Assembly: GCA_002914805.1 (NCBI GenBank)
Contig: JXTB01000337.1
Location: forward strand, 65,406 to 129,405
From: Parasponia andersonii
Lineage: Eukaryota; Streptophyta; Magnoliopsida; Rosales; Cannabaceae
Reading direction: 5' to 3'
DNA: 64,000 nt
The notes beneath the pieces are model-generated. The model was given only the letters and a program-made list of their open reading frames with translations. It did no database searches and was not told the origin of the DNA. A program made the translations under genes and the position numbers. Positions 35,401-46,600 of this stretch are shown here, one piece after another. Positions within the stretch are counted from its first letter, which is position 1. Each line of letters begins with the position of its first letter.

Positions 35401-36680
35401 GCGGGAGCATGGAGGACCCCCTGCAGACCCCTGCGCACTATGTATTCGCAATCGGAGCTGCTGACGAAGGGTGGATGAAACCTATCACACAGTATTTGAC
35501 GTTGGGGAACCTGCCCGCAGACCGTCAGTCAGATTGAAAGCTGCCAGGTACTCGATGGTGGGTGAACAGTTATACAGGAGATCGACAATGGGACCGATGC
35601 TGTGGTGCATAGGTCCTATCGAAGCGCAAAAGCTAATGGAGGAAATCCACGATGGAGTATGCGGCAACCACTCTGGCGGACGTAGCCTCGCTCACAAGGC
35701 TCTAACGGCTGGATACTTCTGGCCGTACATGATGACAGAGGCGGCCCGATTCATCAAGAAGTACGATAAGTGCCAGAGGTTCGTCCCAATGAAACGCCAG
35801 CCCGCAGAGTTACTTCATTCGAACATAACCCCCTGGCCGTTTGCCAAATGGGGTCTGGACATCGTCGGAGAGCTCCCCAGAAGTCCGAGGGGAAGGAGGT
35901 ATATCCTGTTGGCCACGGATTACTTTACCAAATAGGTAGAAGCTGAAGCCTACGCGACCGTTAGTAAAATAAATACGATTAACTTCATCTGGAAGAACAT
36001 AATCTGTCGGTTCGGGATCCCGAAAGAGATACACACCGATCATGGCACACAGTTCTAAAATGCTAAGGTCAAGGAGCTGTGCGAGCTGTATGATATAAGG
36101 CTCAGTTTCTCTTCCGTGAACTACCCTCAGGGGAACGGTCAAGCGGAGGAAACGAATAAAGCCATATTTAGCAACATCAAAAAGAACCTGCAGGAGGCTA
36201 AAGGCAAGTGGTTAGAAGAGCTGCCGGTCGTCATATGGGCTCATCGAACAACAGAGCAGAGGTCAACTGGAAGAACGCCATTCGCCATGGTCTACGGATC
36301 AGAGGCCGTGATCCGAGGTCGGCCTTTCGACCCTCTGCTCCGAAGTGGTAAAAGATGCCCTCTTAAACGAATTCCAGCTAAGCCGCAACACAGACCTCCT
36401 GGAAGAAACGAGAGACATGGCCCTGGTCCACCTGGCTTCGTACCACCAGCAGGCTAGATCCTACTACATGAAAAAGGTTAATGCCCGACAATTTAACGCC
36501 GGTGATTGGGTCTTGAAAGTTAGAACAAGGAATTCCTCGAAACTGGACTCCAATTGGATTGGACCCTATGAGGTGATCAAAGCACTCAACAATGGTACGT
36601 ATATCCTGAAAGAGCTCAAGATCGGGAAAAACCTGCTGAACATATGGAGTGCTCAGCACTTGAAAAAGTATTATGTGTAA
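35401..36680 (+). pseudogene. Tat integrase, degenerate
   Basis: Zinc-binding part: HDGVCGNHSGGRSLAHKAL and FIKKYDKCQRF. DDE core: KWGLDIVGELP, EIHTDHGTQF and NGQAEETNKAIF; all three acidic residues are present. A stop TAG at 35933-35935 replaces the Trp of FTKWVEAEA. TAA at 36056-36058 follows HGTQF, and a frameshift occurs near 36345-36450. The C-terminal part (to 36680) has VLKVRTRNSSKLDSNWIGPY and ends QHLKKYYV. I see no chromodomain. Confidence 0.9.
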
Positions 36681-36784
36681 GACACATGCATATGATGTAA
36701 GACCATGTGAATTCTTATATTGATGAGAAGCTTAAATCCAAAACAGGTCAAGTTCCCTTTTTGCTGCATGGATTTATCTTTTGG

Positions 36785-37090
36785 ATAGCTATGGAAAAAA
36801 AGGGGTCTGCCCACAGTGGCAGACCCCACGCACTATTCACGCGTGAGAGCCATGTGAACGCTTATATTATTAGAAGTTTTAATTCCGAAACAGGTCAGGT
36901 CTTCTGCCACACGGAAAAGGGTTTGTCCACAGTGGCAGACCCAACGTTTTATTTGCACAAGTAAAATGGGCATACCAGGCTGCCACGGGAAAGGGTCTGC
37001 CCACAGTGGCAGAATCCAACGTTTTATTTTGCACAGGCAATAAATCATCCCGAATTGCCATGGAAAAGGGTCTGCTATAGTTGCGGACCA
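36785..37090 (+). repeat. Tandem array 1, hairpin-bearing units
   Basis: Four units spaced about 116, 74 and 75 bp. Each centres on GTCTGCCCACAGTGGCAGAC or a variant (36805-36824, 36921-36940, 36995-37014, about 37070-37089). The core folds as a 7-bp stem with a 6-base loop. The units also share CCAACGTTTTATTTGCACA. It lies in the Tat 3' region just after pol. Confidence 0.85.
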
Positions 37091-37104
37091 TACGCACTAC
37101 TCGC

Positions 37105-37830
37105 ACAATAAATGCTCATACTATGGGAGTGACGTCACTCGTCGACGACTCGAGAAAACGTACGAAGAGGAAACTGCTGTGCGGCAAGAACTTGCTAGCA
37201 GACCTCAAAAACGCTCGTACTGTGGGAGTGACTCACTCGTCGATGACCCGAGAAAACGCACGAAGAGGAAACTGCTGTGCAACAGGAACTTGCTAGCAGA
37301 CCTCAAAAACGCTCGTACTATGGGAGTGACGTCGCTCGTCGATGACCCGAAAAAACGTACGAAGAGGAAACTACTGTGCGACAAGAACTTGCCAGCAGAC
37401 CTCAAAAACGCTCGTACTATGGGAGTGATGTCACTCGTCGACGACCCGAGAAAACGTACGAAGAGGAAACTGCTGTGCAACAAAAACTTGCCAGCGGACC
37501 TCTAAAACAATCGTACTCTGGGAATCAAATCGTGCAATAAAATGCTTGCCGATGACTTGAAAAAAACGTACGAAGAGAAAAGGGGTGTGCAACTCAAAGA
37601 GCTTGCCAACAGACCTCAAAAACGCTTGTACTATGGGAGTGACGTCGCTCGTCGACGACCTGAGAAAATGTACGAAGAGGAAACTCCTGTGTAATAAAAA
37701 CTTGCCAGCAGACCTCCAAAACAATCGTACTATGGGAATCAAATCGTGCAATAAAACGCTTGCCGATGACCCGAAAAAACGTACGAAGAGAAAAGGGGTG
37801 TGCAACTCAAAGAGCTTGCTAGCAGACCCC
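37105..37830 (+). repeat. Tandem array 2, about 99-bp units with palindromes
   Basis: About seven units. Unit markers (CTATGGGA or variant) lie at about 37121, 37220, 37318, 37417, 37516, 37631 and 37730. Full units carry AAACGTACGAAGAGGAAACT, AACTTGCTAGCAGACCTCA and, in the first, the perfect 14-base palindrome GAGTGACGTCACTC, followed by the palindrome TCGTCGACGA. Later units carry decayed versions. The 5th and 7th units are a longer variant with GGGAATCAAATCGTGCAATA. Confidence 0.88.
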
Positions 37831-38100
37831 CTAAGGAACACTTTAGCTACACGAAGACCTAAAGGAAAGCAAGGTCGGTATCCACTCGTTGGAAGTGGAT
37901 CCCCCCCTAAAGAACATTTTAGCTATACGAATGGCTAAAGGGAAGCAAGGTCGGGATCCACCCGTTGGAAGTAGACTCCCCCCTAAAGAACATTTTAGCT
38001 ATATGAGTGGCTAAAGAAAAGCAAGGTCGGGATCCACCCGTTGGAAGTGGACCCCCCCTAAAGAACGTTTTAGCTATACGAAGAGCTAAAGGAAAATAGG
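37830..38100 (+). repeat. Tandem array 3, about 75-bp units
   Basis: Four units containing CTAAAGAACATTTTAGCTA, then AAGCAAGGTCGGGATCCACC and CGTTGGAAGTGGA. They start near 37830, 37906, 37982 and 38057. With the other two arrays this makes a hypervariable 3' region of the type known in Tat elements. Confidence 0.85.
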
Positions 38101-38524
38101 CTCTACTCGGGGGATGATTTATTTGCACATGGTCAGGGTGTGAACGGATTTGGAGTCTATCCGTTGGAAGTAGTCCAGTATCAAACCAAACGTGAAGACA
38201 GAAATTAAGATTAAGGCACATTTATTATATCCTAAAAATACAAAGCACACGGTTAATAATGGTGTGCACTCTTAAATCCTACTTATGGGATGCAGGTCTA
38301 GAACGGACTCTTAAAGAGACGTCGGAGTAATAGTGCCCTGTTTGTTCCTCGTAAGAGCCGAGCCCATGCCTTCTCCTTTGCAACGACGGGTCCAAACAAT
38401 GGTCGACCAATCCCTGGAGCTGGTTTCGAGCACGGTCCCATTTGGGGTCGGAAAAGTCCAGCCACACACGTGGGTCGAACTCTGTCAAAACAAGTTATAA
38501 CAAGAGTTATACCTCCTTGAAACC

Positions 38525-38525
38525 N
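38525..38525. other. Unknown base at duplication junction
   Basis: A single N exactly at the boundary of the two identical 1068-bp copies. It is probably a scaffold join. Confidence 0.9.
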
Positions 38526-39912
38526 TACGAAGAGGAAACTGCTGTGCAACAAAAACTTGCCAGCGGACCTCTAAAACAATCGTACTCTGGGAATCAAATC
38601 GTGCAATAAAATGCTTGCCGATGACTTGAAAAAAACGTACGAAGAGAAAAGGGGTGTGCAACTCAAAGAGCTTGCCAACAGACCTCAAAAACGCTTGTAC
38701 TATGGGAGTGACGTCGCTCGTCGACGACCTGAGAAAATGTACGAAGAGGAAACTCCTGTGTAATAAAAACTTGCCAGCAGACCTCCAAAACAATCGTACT
38801 ATGGGAATCAAATCGTGCAATAAAACGCTTGCCGATGACCCGAAAAAACGTACGAAGAGAAAAGGGGTGTGCAACTCAAAGAGCTTGCTAGCAGACCCCC
38901 TAAGGAACACTTTAGCTACACGAAGACCTAAAGGAAAGCAAGGTCGGTATCCACTCGTTGGAAGTGGATCCCCCCCTAAAGAACATTTTAGCTATACGAA
39001 TGGCTAAAGGGAAGCAAGGTCGGGATCCACCCGTTGGAAGTAGACTCCCCCCTAAAGAACATTTTAGCTATATGAGTGGCTAAAGAAAAGCAAGGTCGGG
39101 ATCCACCCGTTGGAAGTGGACCCCCCCTAAAGAACGTTTTAGCTATACGAAGAGCTAAAGGAAAATAGGCTCTACTCGGGGGATGATTTATTTGCACATG
39201 GTCAGGGTGTGAACGGATTTGGAGTCTATCCGTTGGAAGTAGTCCAGTATCAAACCAAACGTGAAGACAGAAATTAAGATTAAGGCACATTTATTATATC
39301 CTAAAAATACAAAGCACACGGTTAATAATGGTGTGCACTCTTAAATCCTACTTATGGGATGCAGGTCTAGAACGGACTCTTAAAGAGACGTCGGAGTAAT
39401 AGTGCCCTGTTTGTTCCTGGTAAGAGCCGAGCCCATGCCTTCTCCTTTGCAACGACGGGTCCAAACAATGGTCGACCAATCCCTGGAGCTGGTTTCGAGC
39501 ACGGTCCCATTTGGGGTCGGAAAAGTCCAGCCACACACGTGGGTCGAACTCTGTCAAAACAAGTTATAACAAGAGTTATACCTCCTTGAAACCAGATGAG
39601 TCAAAACTTGCACCCCTATCTCTGGAACTAATCTTGATAGTCATAACCCGAGGAAGACTCACTAGTAGTCCGAAATCGAGTCCATACAATTACTCATGCA
39701 GACGGTCGGACGCGATCAACAAAGAAAAAGAAAACAGACTAAAGAAAGTTGCACTATTCTTATTATTTATTCATAGGATTAAACGAAGGTCAGCTTTACA
39801 AATGTACAAAGTTAGAGACCCTAGTTACCTCCATCCATTAGAGCACGGCCAACCTCGGCACTTGGACTGGCCCCGGTGGAGGGTGGCATGGCAGGGTCGG
39901 ATTCATCACTAG

Positions 39913-42854
39913 CTACAATGACCGTGCCAGACCCTCACCGGTCGAGATCCCGATACTAGGCTGAATATGAGGGGCTTCCAAAGTTCGATCTGGCGGACCA
40001 GAAGCAGGGATAAGTTCTATGACACGAGAAGCAGATGTTGAGGGCCCGTCCTTTTCTGCGGCAAGCATCTTCAGCATGTCAGCTGGATACGTGATACTGA
40101 TCTCGTCCCCAAGCTGCTGCATATAGTGCTTGGCAGAGTAGTGGTCCCTCTCGATGCCTTTCTGATCGTCAAACTGGTCTGGCGTCACCACCTCAGCGTG
40201 GCCTTCGAACTCTCTATTCTTCCAGCTAGACCTGTAACTTTCCGCAGAAAGGACGTCCACCTGCCTCTGGTACCTCGTTTTTAATTTCTCCGCATCTGCT
40301 AGCCTATCCTTCAGCGCCGCCAACTTGAGCTTCGCCTACCGCTGCGATAAGTCGACCAAAAAAGTGTTAATGCCGACAAGATCCTCGCTGTGTGTGCGGG
40401 ACATCTCCACATGGGCACCCATCAGATTTTTGTGATCCAGGAAGAGATATCGATTTACCTCATTGGACCGGTCAAGCCTGCGTTGCAGAGAATGGGCCTC
40501 TACCTTGGCCGTTACCTCGGCTTTTCTCGCTTCCTTGGCATCCTCAACAGCTCTGTCACAAGCAATGAAGGCTAGCCTCATCTCTGCCCCAGTGCTCTGC
40601 AACTCATGTTCCTTGACCCTTAGCTCGTCCTGGGGCAGTCTGGCAGCCTCAGAGTGGGCAAGTTTGTCAGCCTCCGCCTCAGCTAGTCTCGCGGCCAGCT
40701 CCTCGCATCTAGTCTTCTCGACGCTCAAAGCGTGAGCCACTGCACTGCTGACCCTCGCCTCCTCGAGGCTCCGATATAAGTCAAAGTCAGACCTCAATTC
40801 GGCGAGGGCGGCCTCGCTGCACTCGACCAGCATAGAGCGGGAGCTCAGCTCTTCGGTCAAATCCTTGACGCGAGAGGAGTAGAGAAACTGGATGGTGGCC
40901 AGCTGCAGGTTAGATAAAAAAGGGAAGGGTCAGCATTTAGCAAGGGTGCTAAAAAATATAGAAGCAACCAAGCGGACCAAACCTGAGCGAAGGTACGCTG
41001 GGTGACCAGCTCGACATTCTCCAAAGAGAGTGTCTCCAGCTCCGGCTCTGCGGCTGGACTCTCTCTTTGAGTGTCGCTCACGCCAGGGGGATGAGGCCCA
41101 ACCTGGCTAGCCGTGAGGGCACCTTCTCCGCTCACCAGGCACGCCTCCGAGGCAATGGCGGCAGGGACGGAGGGAAGTTTGGCGCCATCAGGAGCACCGT
41201 CGACTACAGAGGGAGGTGGGGCATCTCCTCCAGGCAGACCACTGCGCGCTGACCTTTTTCTCCTTAGAAGGGTCAGCATCGCCCCGTCGTCGTCACTATT
41301 GGACGAGGGGGCAACCCTGCCCCTCTTCTCCACCCGGCCCTCCTTTGCGTTGGACGAACCGACCTCGTGTTGCCGCTTTGTGGGGACCGAGGGAGGGGAG
41401 GATAGTCTAGATTTCAATCTCGGAGCCCCCCCACTGAGCTCGGCGATCTCTCCATTGAGGCTAACAGCGCTCGATTTCGAACTGGAGTCAGGGGTGGAGG
41501 AGATTGCTGCAGTAGACCCCCCAGCCAGACTCGACGTCATCTCTTCCCCCTGCACGATCCGTGTGGCAGACGGTCCCCCGGATGGAGTTCCGCCTGTGTC
41601 GGAGCGAGGGACCGCTGGCATTTCACCTCCTGAAAGCCCCATGAGGTGTCGGTCGGCGGGTGCCTTGGCGCGAGCTTTATGTGCCGCAGCTCCCCCTTTG
41701 ACAGGTGAGGGGTCAGCCGATGGGCCTATCTCAGAACCTACGGAGAACAAATAACATGTTTAGCTCACGGCCACAATCTGACCCACGAAGCTCAAGGATG
41801 CGAAAATAAACCTACCCTTAGCCTTCTTGGGGGCCGCGGCCTCCTCACTGCGGAGCCTAACACACTCCGCAGCCACAAGCCTCACGGGCTCCTCAAGCTC
41901 GTGGCTAGACGGTGCCACCAGGTCGTTAGAGCCCGCTAATTGGCTTGAAGCCATAACCTGCCGACCCACCATAGCGATTCTGTCATGCTCATCTCGGTGG
42001 AATCGGTTCAGGGCAAAGGCGTCAAGTCGGCTCCGCATGTGCCTGGTGATGACCCAGGTATCCAGAGGGAATGGGAGGTATGAAACCATCCTGGGTATCA
42101 TGTTCATCACCAGGGGGTTGAGGACGGCCTGGATGTGCCGGCAGTCCCTGGGGGATCCAAAGATAACTATCCCCTCCAGGCTTTTGAGCCGCCCTGCTGG
42201 TAAACGCGGCTCGAACCTACTCTCTTCTGCCGAGGCTGCATAAGACAAAATAACGTGAGCAATAACAGACAAGGAGAGCACAGACCCAAAAATAACGACC
42301 TGACACTTACTCTGCAGGAAAGCTGAGAGAACTTGGAAGTGCTCGCCATTCACCCAAGGGGAGCACCACGCCCCTCCAATGGCATATAGCCTGGCGTGAG
42401 AGTCCCATTGTTTGTCAGACCGCAGCAAGCCCCAGAAGATGTGGCGTCCTGGCAGCGGTTGGAGGTAAAAAGTGGGATAGGAACTCTTCTTAGGGATGAG
42501 GCTGAGCTTGTAAGCGTAAAAGACCACCTCCAGGTCAATATGCAAATTATAGAGTACCGACAGGGCGGAAAGCCCCATCAGAATCATGATCCCGTTTGCG
42601 TTCAACTGCATCGGGTGGATCCCCGTCAAAGAGAAAAAGTGGTGGACTAGGGGAGGAAGGGGGAATCGTAGCCAGTCTAGATGCTTTCTGTCCAAAATGA
42701 TGGAACCTTCGGGGGCACAAGGGCGAAGATACCAGTCCACAGGGCCCTCGACTCTTTGCAGCGTCACTCCACCAGGAAGGCAGAGTTGTCTCCTTAGCGA
42801 ATCCATCTCTGAATCCACGACAGGGCACAAATCCTGGTTTTGACTTGAAGCCAT
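39913..42854 (-). CDS. Antisense gene of the Tat element, four exons
   Basis: Runs opposite to gag-pol, with the ATG at 42854. Exons: 42854-42311, 42235-41816, 41737-40983, and 40902 to a stop at 40336-40338. The three introns (75, 78 and 80 bp) begin GTAAGT, GTAGGT and GTTTGG and end TGCAG, CGTAG and TGCAG; phases are 1, 1 and 0. Joined, they give about 761 residues. The frame then stays open past that TAG to 39913, so the stop is probably a later mutation and the original product was about 900 residues. The N-terminus (LDWLRFPLPPLVHHFFSLTG, then LMGLSALSVLYNLHIDLEV and HIFWGLLRSDKQWDSHARLY) is the 'putative gypsy type transposon' domain often annotated in plants. The middle is Pro/Ser/Gly-rich, and the C-terminus is Ala/Glu/Arg-rich and probably coiled coil. 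Antisense ORFs are known in Retand-like Tat elements; function unknown. Confidence 0.8.
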
Positions 42855-43182
42855 TATTCGAGATGCGATCGGAAGAATAAAAGTCTCTGGAAGGGGAGAA
42901 ATTGGAAACCCTAGAATTTTATGAGGCTAGAATGAGTGAAGATTTTAGTAAAGAGGCAAATGAGCATAGTTGCGGCTTTTATAGAGAGGGAGCCGAAGAG
43001 TTTTTCTGGAAAGGGGGAGAACAAAGGAGACCGAACAGTCGGAACTTAAAAATTCAAATAGATTTTGTGACATGGGATGGCGTGCCTCCGCGTCGGCAGG
43101 GAGGGAGCCACGTGCACCCCCCAGATTGGAGGAATGGATAAACGATTTCCCTACTTGACGGGCACTAATCCGTCAAGTAGAA
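42855..43182 (-). promoter_or_regulatory. Upstream region of the antisense gene
   Basis: The 340 bp between the antisense ATG and the 3' LTR. It is less AT-rich than the host DNA. No clear TATA box read on the minus strand; the promoter could also lie in the 3' LTR. Plus-strand frames here are short and unrecognised. Confidence 0.35.
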
Positions 43183-43195
43183 AAATGGGGGCAGT
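43183..43195 (+). promoter_or_regulatory. Tat element polypurine tract
   Basis: AAATGGGGGCAGT directly before the 3' LTR start TGTGGG. It is the expected plus-strand primer site. Confidence 0.8.
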
Positions 43196-44034
43196 TGTGG
43201 GACCCGTTCCCAAGTCATGCACCACGTGGACGATTAAGTGGCAGAACAGGTCACCAACGGGGCCCACCGTCCGACATGTGTCAAGAATGATTAGCTAAAG
43301 GTCACGCGGGTCACACGTGATATCACAATCGGCCGTTAGGCCTTCCGAGATTAGGGTCGGGCCTATCGCTGACCCTGAGCAAGCTCGGCCCAGTCCGACC
43401 CTTACCTCGACAGATGGGGGGTCGGAAGTCCCAAGGGTCTTCCGCCAAAATACGATAGAAAGCAATTCACAACTCCAAACCCAGACAGAGCATTTAATAC
43501 GGCCCTGGGTAGGCATGTGCAGGGGAGGGGGAGCAAGCCGTCCTGACAAAATGACGATTTGAGCAAATCTCACCCCTGACAGATTCAAGCCATAGGAGGC
43601 GGCAGAAACCAGACTACAGCGATACAGAGGTGATCATAGTAATCTCGGCCCGTGATCCCTGAGAAACATTCTGGGAAAAAAGGTACTCAGTCCTGAGATT
43701 GAGACCCGAGTGGTTCACAATCTTGGAACTACATATATATGAGCCATGCGTTCCCGAGAGGGGCATGTACACTTACAATAAAGAAGTATATATAAAAAAG
43801 CTTATGAGCAAGAAAGAAACATATGCTCATATAGAACTTATTCCTTGCTACCTAAAATCAAAGACTAAACACTGACTTAAGCATCGGAGAGTCTTTGCAG
43901 GTGGCCACCCCCGCCTCTCCGATCCTGCTTGAAGTTCAGAGTACTTTGGGAAAGCGAGGACACGTGGACAGTTGGAGAACACAGCATCAGCGGTTCAGAG
44001 ACATGTGGACGGCTAGTGAGAAACCGCTCCAACA
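43196..44034 (+). repeat. Tat element 3' LTR
   Basis: 839 bp, about 94% identical to 30256-31093. Most differences are transitions. It ends GCTCCAACA and is followed by the target duplication GCTTG (44035-44039). Confidence 0.94.
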
Positions 44035-44299
44035 GCTTGTATAAACTCTCGTTCAAAAACAAAAGTCAAATTTTATACCATAGTATTTATTACTATGTGA
44101 ATACTTATCCATTTTGGCAAATTTTTAGTGTCAATTTCTTAACATTAATCGTCAAAAATAAAACAGAATACGTAATTGGAAAATTCTTCCACTTAGAGAA
44201 AAGTGAAAATTCCCACTAAATTAATGGACAACGACATATTATTACCACTTATAAATCTCACATCATTACTAAAAAAATATATAAATCTAACATTAAAAA

Positions 44300-44410
44300 T
44301 TTATTATGTGTGTTAGTTTAGGGGTTAAGAGTTAAAATCTTGATAATATGTGTGTTATTTTTTTTTTAATTTTGTAATAAGTGATGATCATTAGTTAAAT
44401 CCTACTTAAA
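44300..44410 (+). repeat. SINE relic, same family, opposite orientation
   Basis: Reverse complement of the SINE body: TTTAGGGGTTAAGAG, TGTGTGTTATTTTTTTTTTA, TAATAAGTGATGATCATTAG and TTAAATCCTACTT. The A-box end is missing or unrecognisable. It begins about 265 bp beyond the Tat 3' LTR. Confidence 0.65.
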
Positions 44411-46387
44411 ATAAAAATATATATGATCTGTTAGATATACACAGTTCTCTTTTTGTTGATAAAAATAGAAAAAAATAATATATATTCCCATCAACACTTA
44501 TTAATCTAATATTGAATACATATCCCAGAATTCTTACTTAATTAGTAATTTTTTAAACCTATAATCGGATTACTTAATCCTCTAAATTACATAACCCTTC
44601 GTATATAATTGTTAGAAATCCATCTACCCCGTAATTGGGTCAAACGTTTATAACCCGAGAAGAACATTATAATTTATAAAGAAAAAGACAAAAGGCTACA
44701 AAATATATACATTCCGAAAGAAGGAAAAAGAAAAGAAAAAGAAAAAAAGAAAAAGAGCTTAACCTATGAAGCACTAAGGCCCACCCCACACCTTCTCGGT
44801 CCCACTCCTATCCTTTTTCAATTTTGATAGATTTGTCCTTTTGTTGAATTTGCTCCGGTCACTAATTTCTCTCTCCCTATCGTTCCTTATTTACGGGCCG
44901 ACGGCATATTCTGATTTTGGGTGCATGAACCTCCTCTTTCCCTTTTCCTTATTTAAATGGACCATTTTTATGCAACTCATGAATTTCTTCGGGGAGAAAA
45001 TAAATAAATAAAATAAAAAGACTCAATCATTAACTCTTTTTTCAATCCATATCTTATATGTATCTGTTTCTGCGTTAGTAAGATATGGAATAGAAATGCT
45101 ACTTGCATTTTTTTATACCTTGTTTTTGTATTTTCTTAATTTTATTGTTTGACACAAATTTTATTATAATTTATTATTTTATTAAAATTTGGTGAAATCC
45201 ACATATTTGACAATAAAAATTGAGAATGTAAAATAAAATAAGAAAAAAAAGTATATTTAGCAATCTCTAGTGAGATACTATAGTAGTGTCTATTTTGTCT
45301 TCCTATTTCATCCCTCTTGTTGGTGCTAATTAAAGGATTGCTACGTATACGAGACAACATGATATTTTGCAGTTAGAATTCAGAATGTATATAGAGTAAT
45401 AAAAGTAGCTCAACGTGAATTTCTTAAAAAAAAATCAAGTAATCATATTTGACACAAAATCAACTCGTTTAATATGCATTGTATACAACATGCATTGTAC
45501 ATAGAATTAAATTTTGAAAATGATATTGAATAAAAAAGATTAATTTGTTCTTTTTTTTTTAGAAGAATTAATTTGTTCTTTTAAAGTGTGTACTAAATAA
45601 TAATACACAAAAGTAAATGACAAGTCAACTTGAAAATTCTGATGATTTGAATGATTTTTCTAATTATTTGACCATCTAGTTATTAGATACACTTCGTTTA
45701 TACTTGACTGTTGTTTTTAATTATATTTATTACGTATATAATGTGAGTGCTTATTAATATAAGTTCCTAGCAAATTCTACATATATTTTTTTTTTCAAAA
45801 TTAAACAATAAAACCAATAAAAATAAATAATATCAATAAATGCAGAATTACAACTGAGACGACACATCACAATTGAGTCATGACTTAAGCCTTTTTTTTC
45901 CTTGTTTTTCCTGAATGAATTGTGCAGGTTAGGTTAGATTAGTGTTAAGTGTGTTAGAACATGACAAATTACGAGTTAAATTCAGATTCAGATAACTTTC
46001 ATATATGTTAATCATCAACCCGAGACAAACTCGATATACTGACATAGTTTGCCACCCTTACTGTTTACTCTTTATGGTGTAAGAAAGTTATAGTACAGCA
46101 CTTTGATTAATATTCTTTTGGTTAATTTCACTTTTGGCCCTTGAATTTTTAAATATAAGAGATTGCTACTCTATACTTTATTTCATTCTTATTAGGGGCC
46201 AAAATAACACATTTGAAAATTCATAAACTAAAAATGAGACAAACACTATTTGTATACAAAAATGATGCACTTCAATTTTGAAGGGCCAAATTAGAATTCA
46301 CCCTATAACTTAGAGGCTAATACTGAAATTAAATTACTTTTTTTTTTTGAGTATTTGGAAGAAATGTCCTTTCTTTAATTTTATTTT
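44411..46387. other. Intergenic DNA, no gene seen
   Basis: AT-rich. Contains A-rich and GAAAAA-rich runs near 44715-44755, and CT-rich DNA near 44750-44880 without a reading frame. Confidence 0.4.
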
Positions 46388-46600
46388 GCTAAATGGTCTT
46401 TTTTAGTAGATCAATTTTATGAAATATATATTAATTTTGTGTTGTATATTAATTTTTATGTGTATTGTATCAATTTGTTTTATTACTATATTAATTTTAT
46501 ATAAAATATAACAATTTTGATACTGTTTGTTGATATATTTCTTATAAAATTGATTTATTTTGACATTTTTAACAAATATGGCCATTTTTTAAATGATGAC
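46388..46600. mobile_element. Possible small palindromic MITE
   Basis: Left end AAATGGTCTTTTTTAGTAG with GATCAATTTTATGAAATATA. The right end, read in reverse, gives AAATGGCCATATTTGTTAAA with ATCAATTTTATAAGAAATAT. The arms are imperfect and no target duplication was fixed. An old foldback element is the simplest reading. Confidence 0.4.

Larger units (their letters stand above)
37457..39593. repeat. 1068-bp duplication around a single N
   Basis: 37457-38524 and 38526-39593 are the same sequence, offset by 1069. I find one difference in a read-through comparison (TTCCTCGTAAG near 38350 against TTCCTGGTAAG near 39419). The only base between the copies is N at 38525. The first copy starts inside an array-2 unit and the second ends in unique DNA. 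This is what two overlapping contig ends joined with one N would look like. Confidence 0.9.
30256..44034 (+). mobile_element. Tat-lineage Ty3/gypsy retrotransposon, 13.8 kb
   Basis: A complete but decayed element with two LTRs (30256-31093 and 43196-44034) and a perfect 5-bp target duplication, GCTTG, at 30251-30255 and 44035-44039. Internal order: PBS, gag, protease, RT, RNase H, a second RNase H, integrase, a 3' region of tandem arrays, an antisense gene, then polypurine tract. A second RNase H before integrase and an antisense gene after pol are known for the plant Tat group (Retand-like members). LTRs differ by about 6% (hand count of about 54 in 838). At the often used 1.3e-8 substitutions per site per year, that suggests 2-3 million years. 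Its length includes a 1069-bp duplication that may be an assembly artefact. Confidence 0.95.

Noticed and set aside
37105-37830. CRISPR-like regular repeats
   Set aside because: Whole units repeat without unique spacers, in a plant retrotransposon; ordinary tandem repeats.
41113-41754. 213-codon plus-strand frame in the Tat element
   Set aside because: Overlaps exon 3 of the antisense gene in a low-complexity Pro/Ser/Gly-rich region; no family resemblance and no start context.
41760-42854. Single 364-residue antisense protein without introns
   Set aside because: It contains a hydrophobic insert that is exactly a GTAAGT...TGCAG intron of 75 bp, and its end runs past a GTAGGT donor into non-homologous residues.
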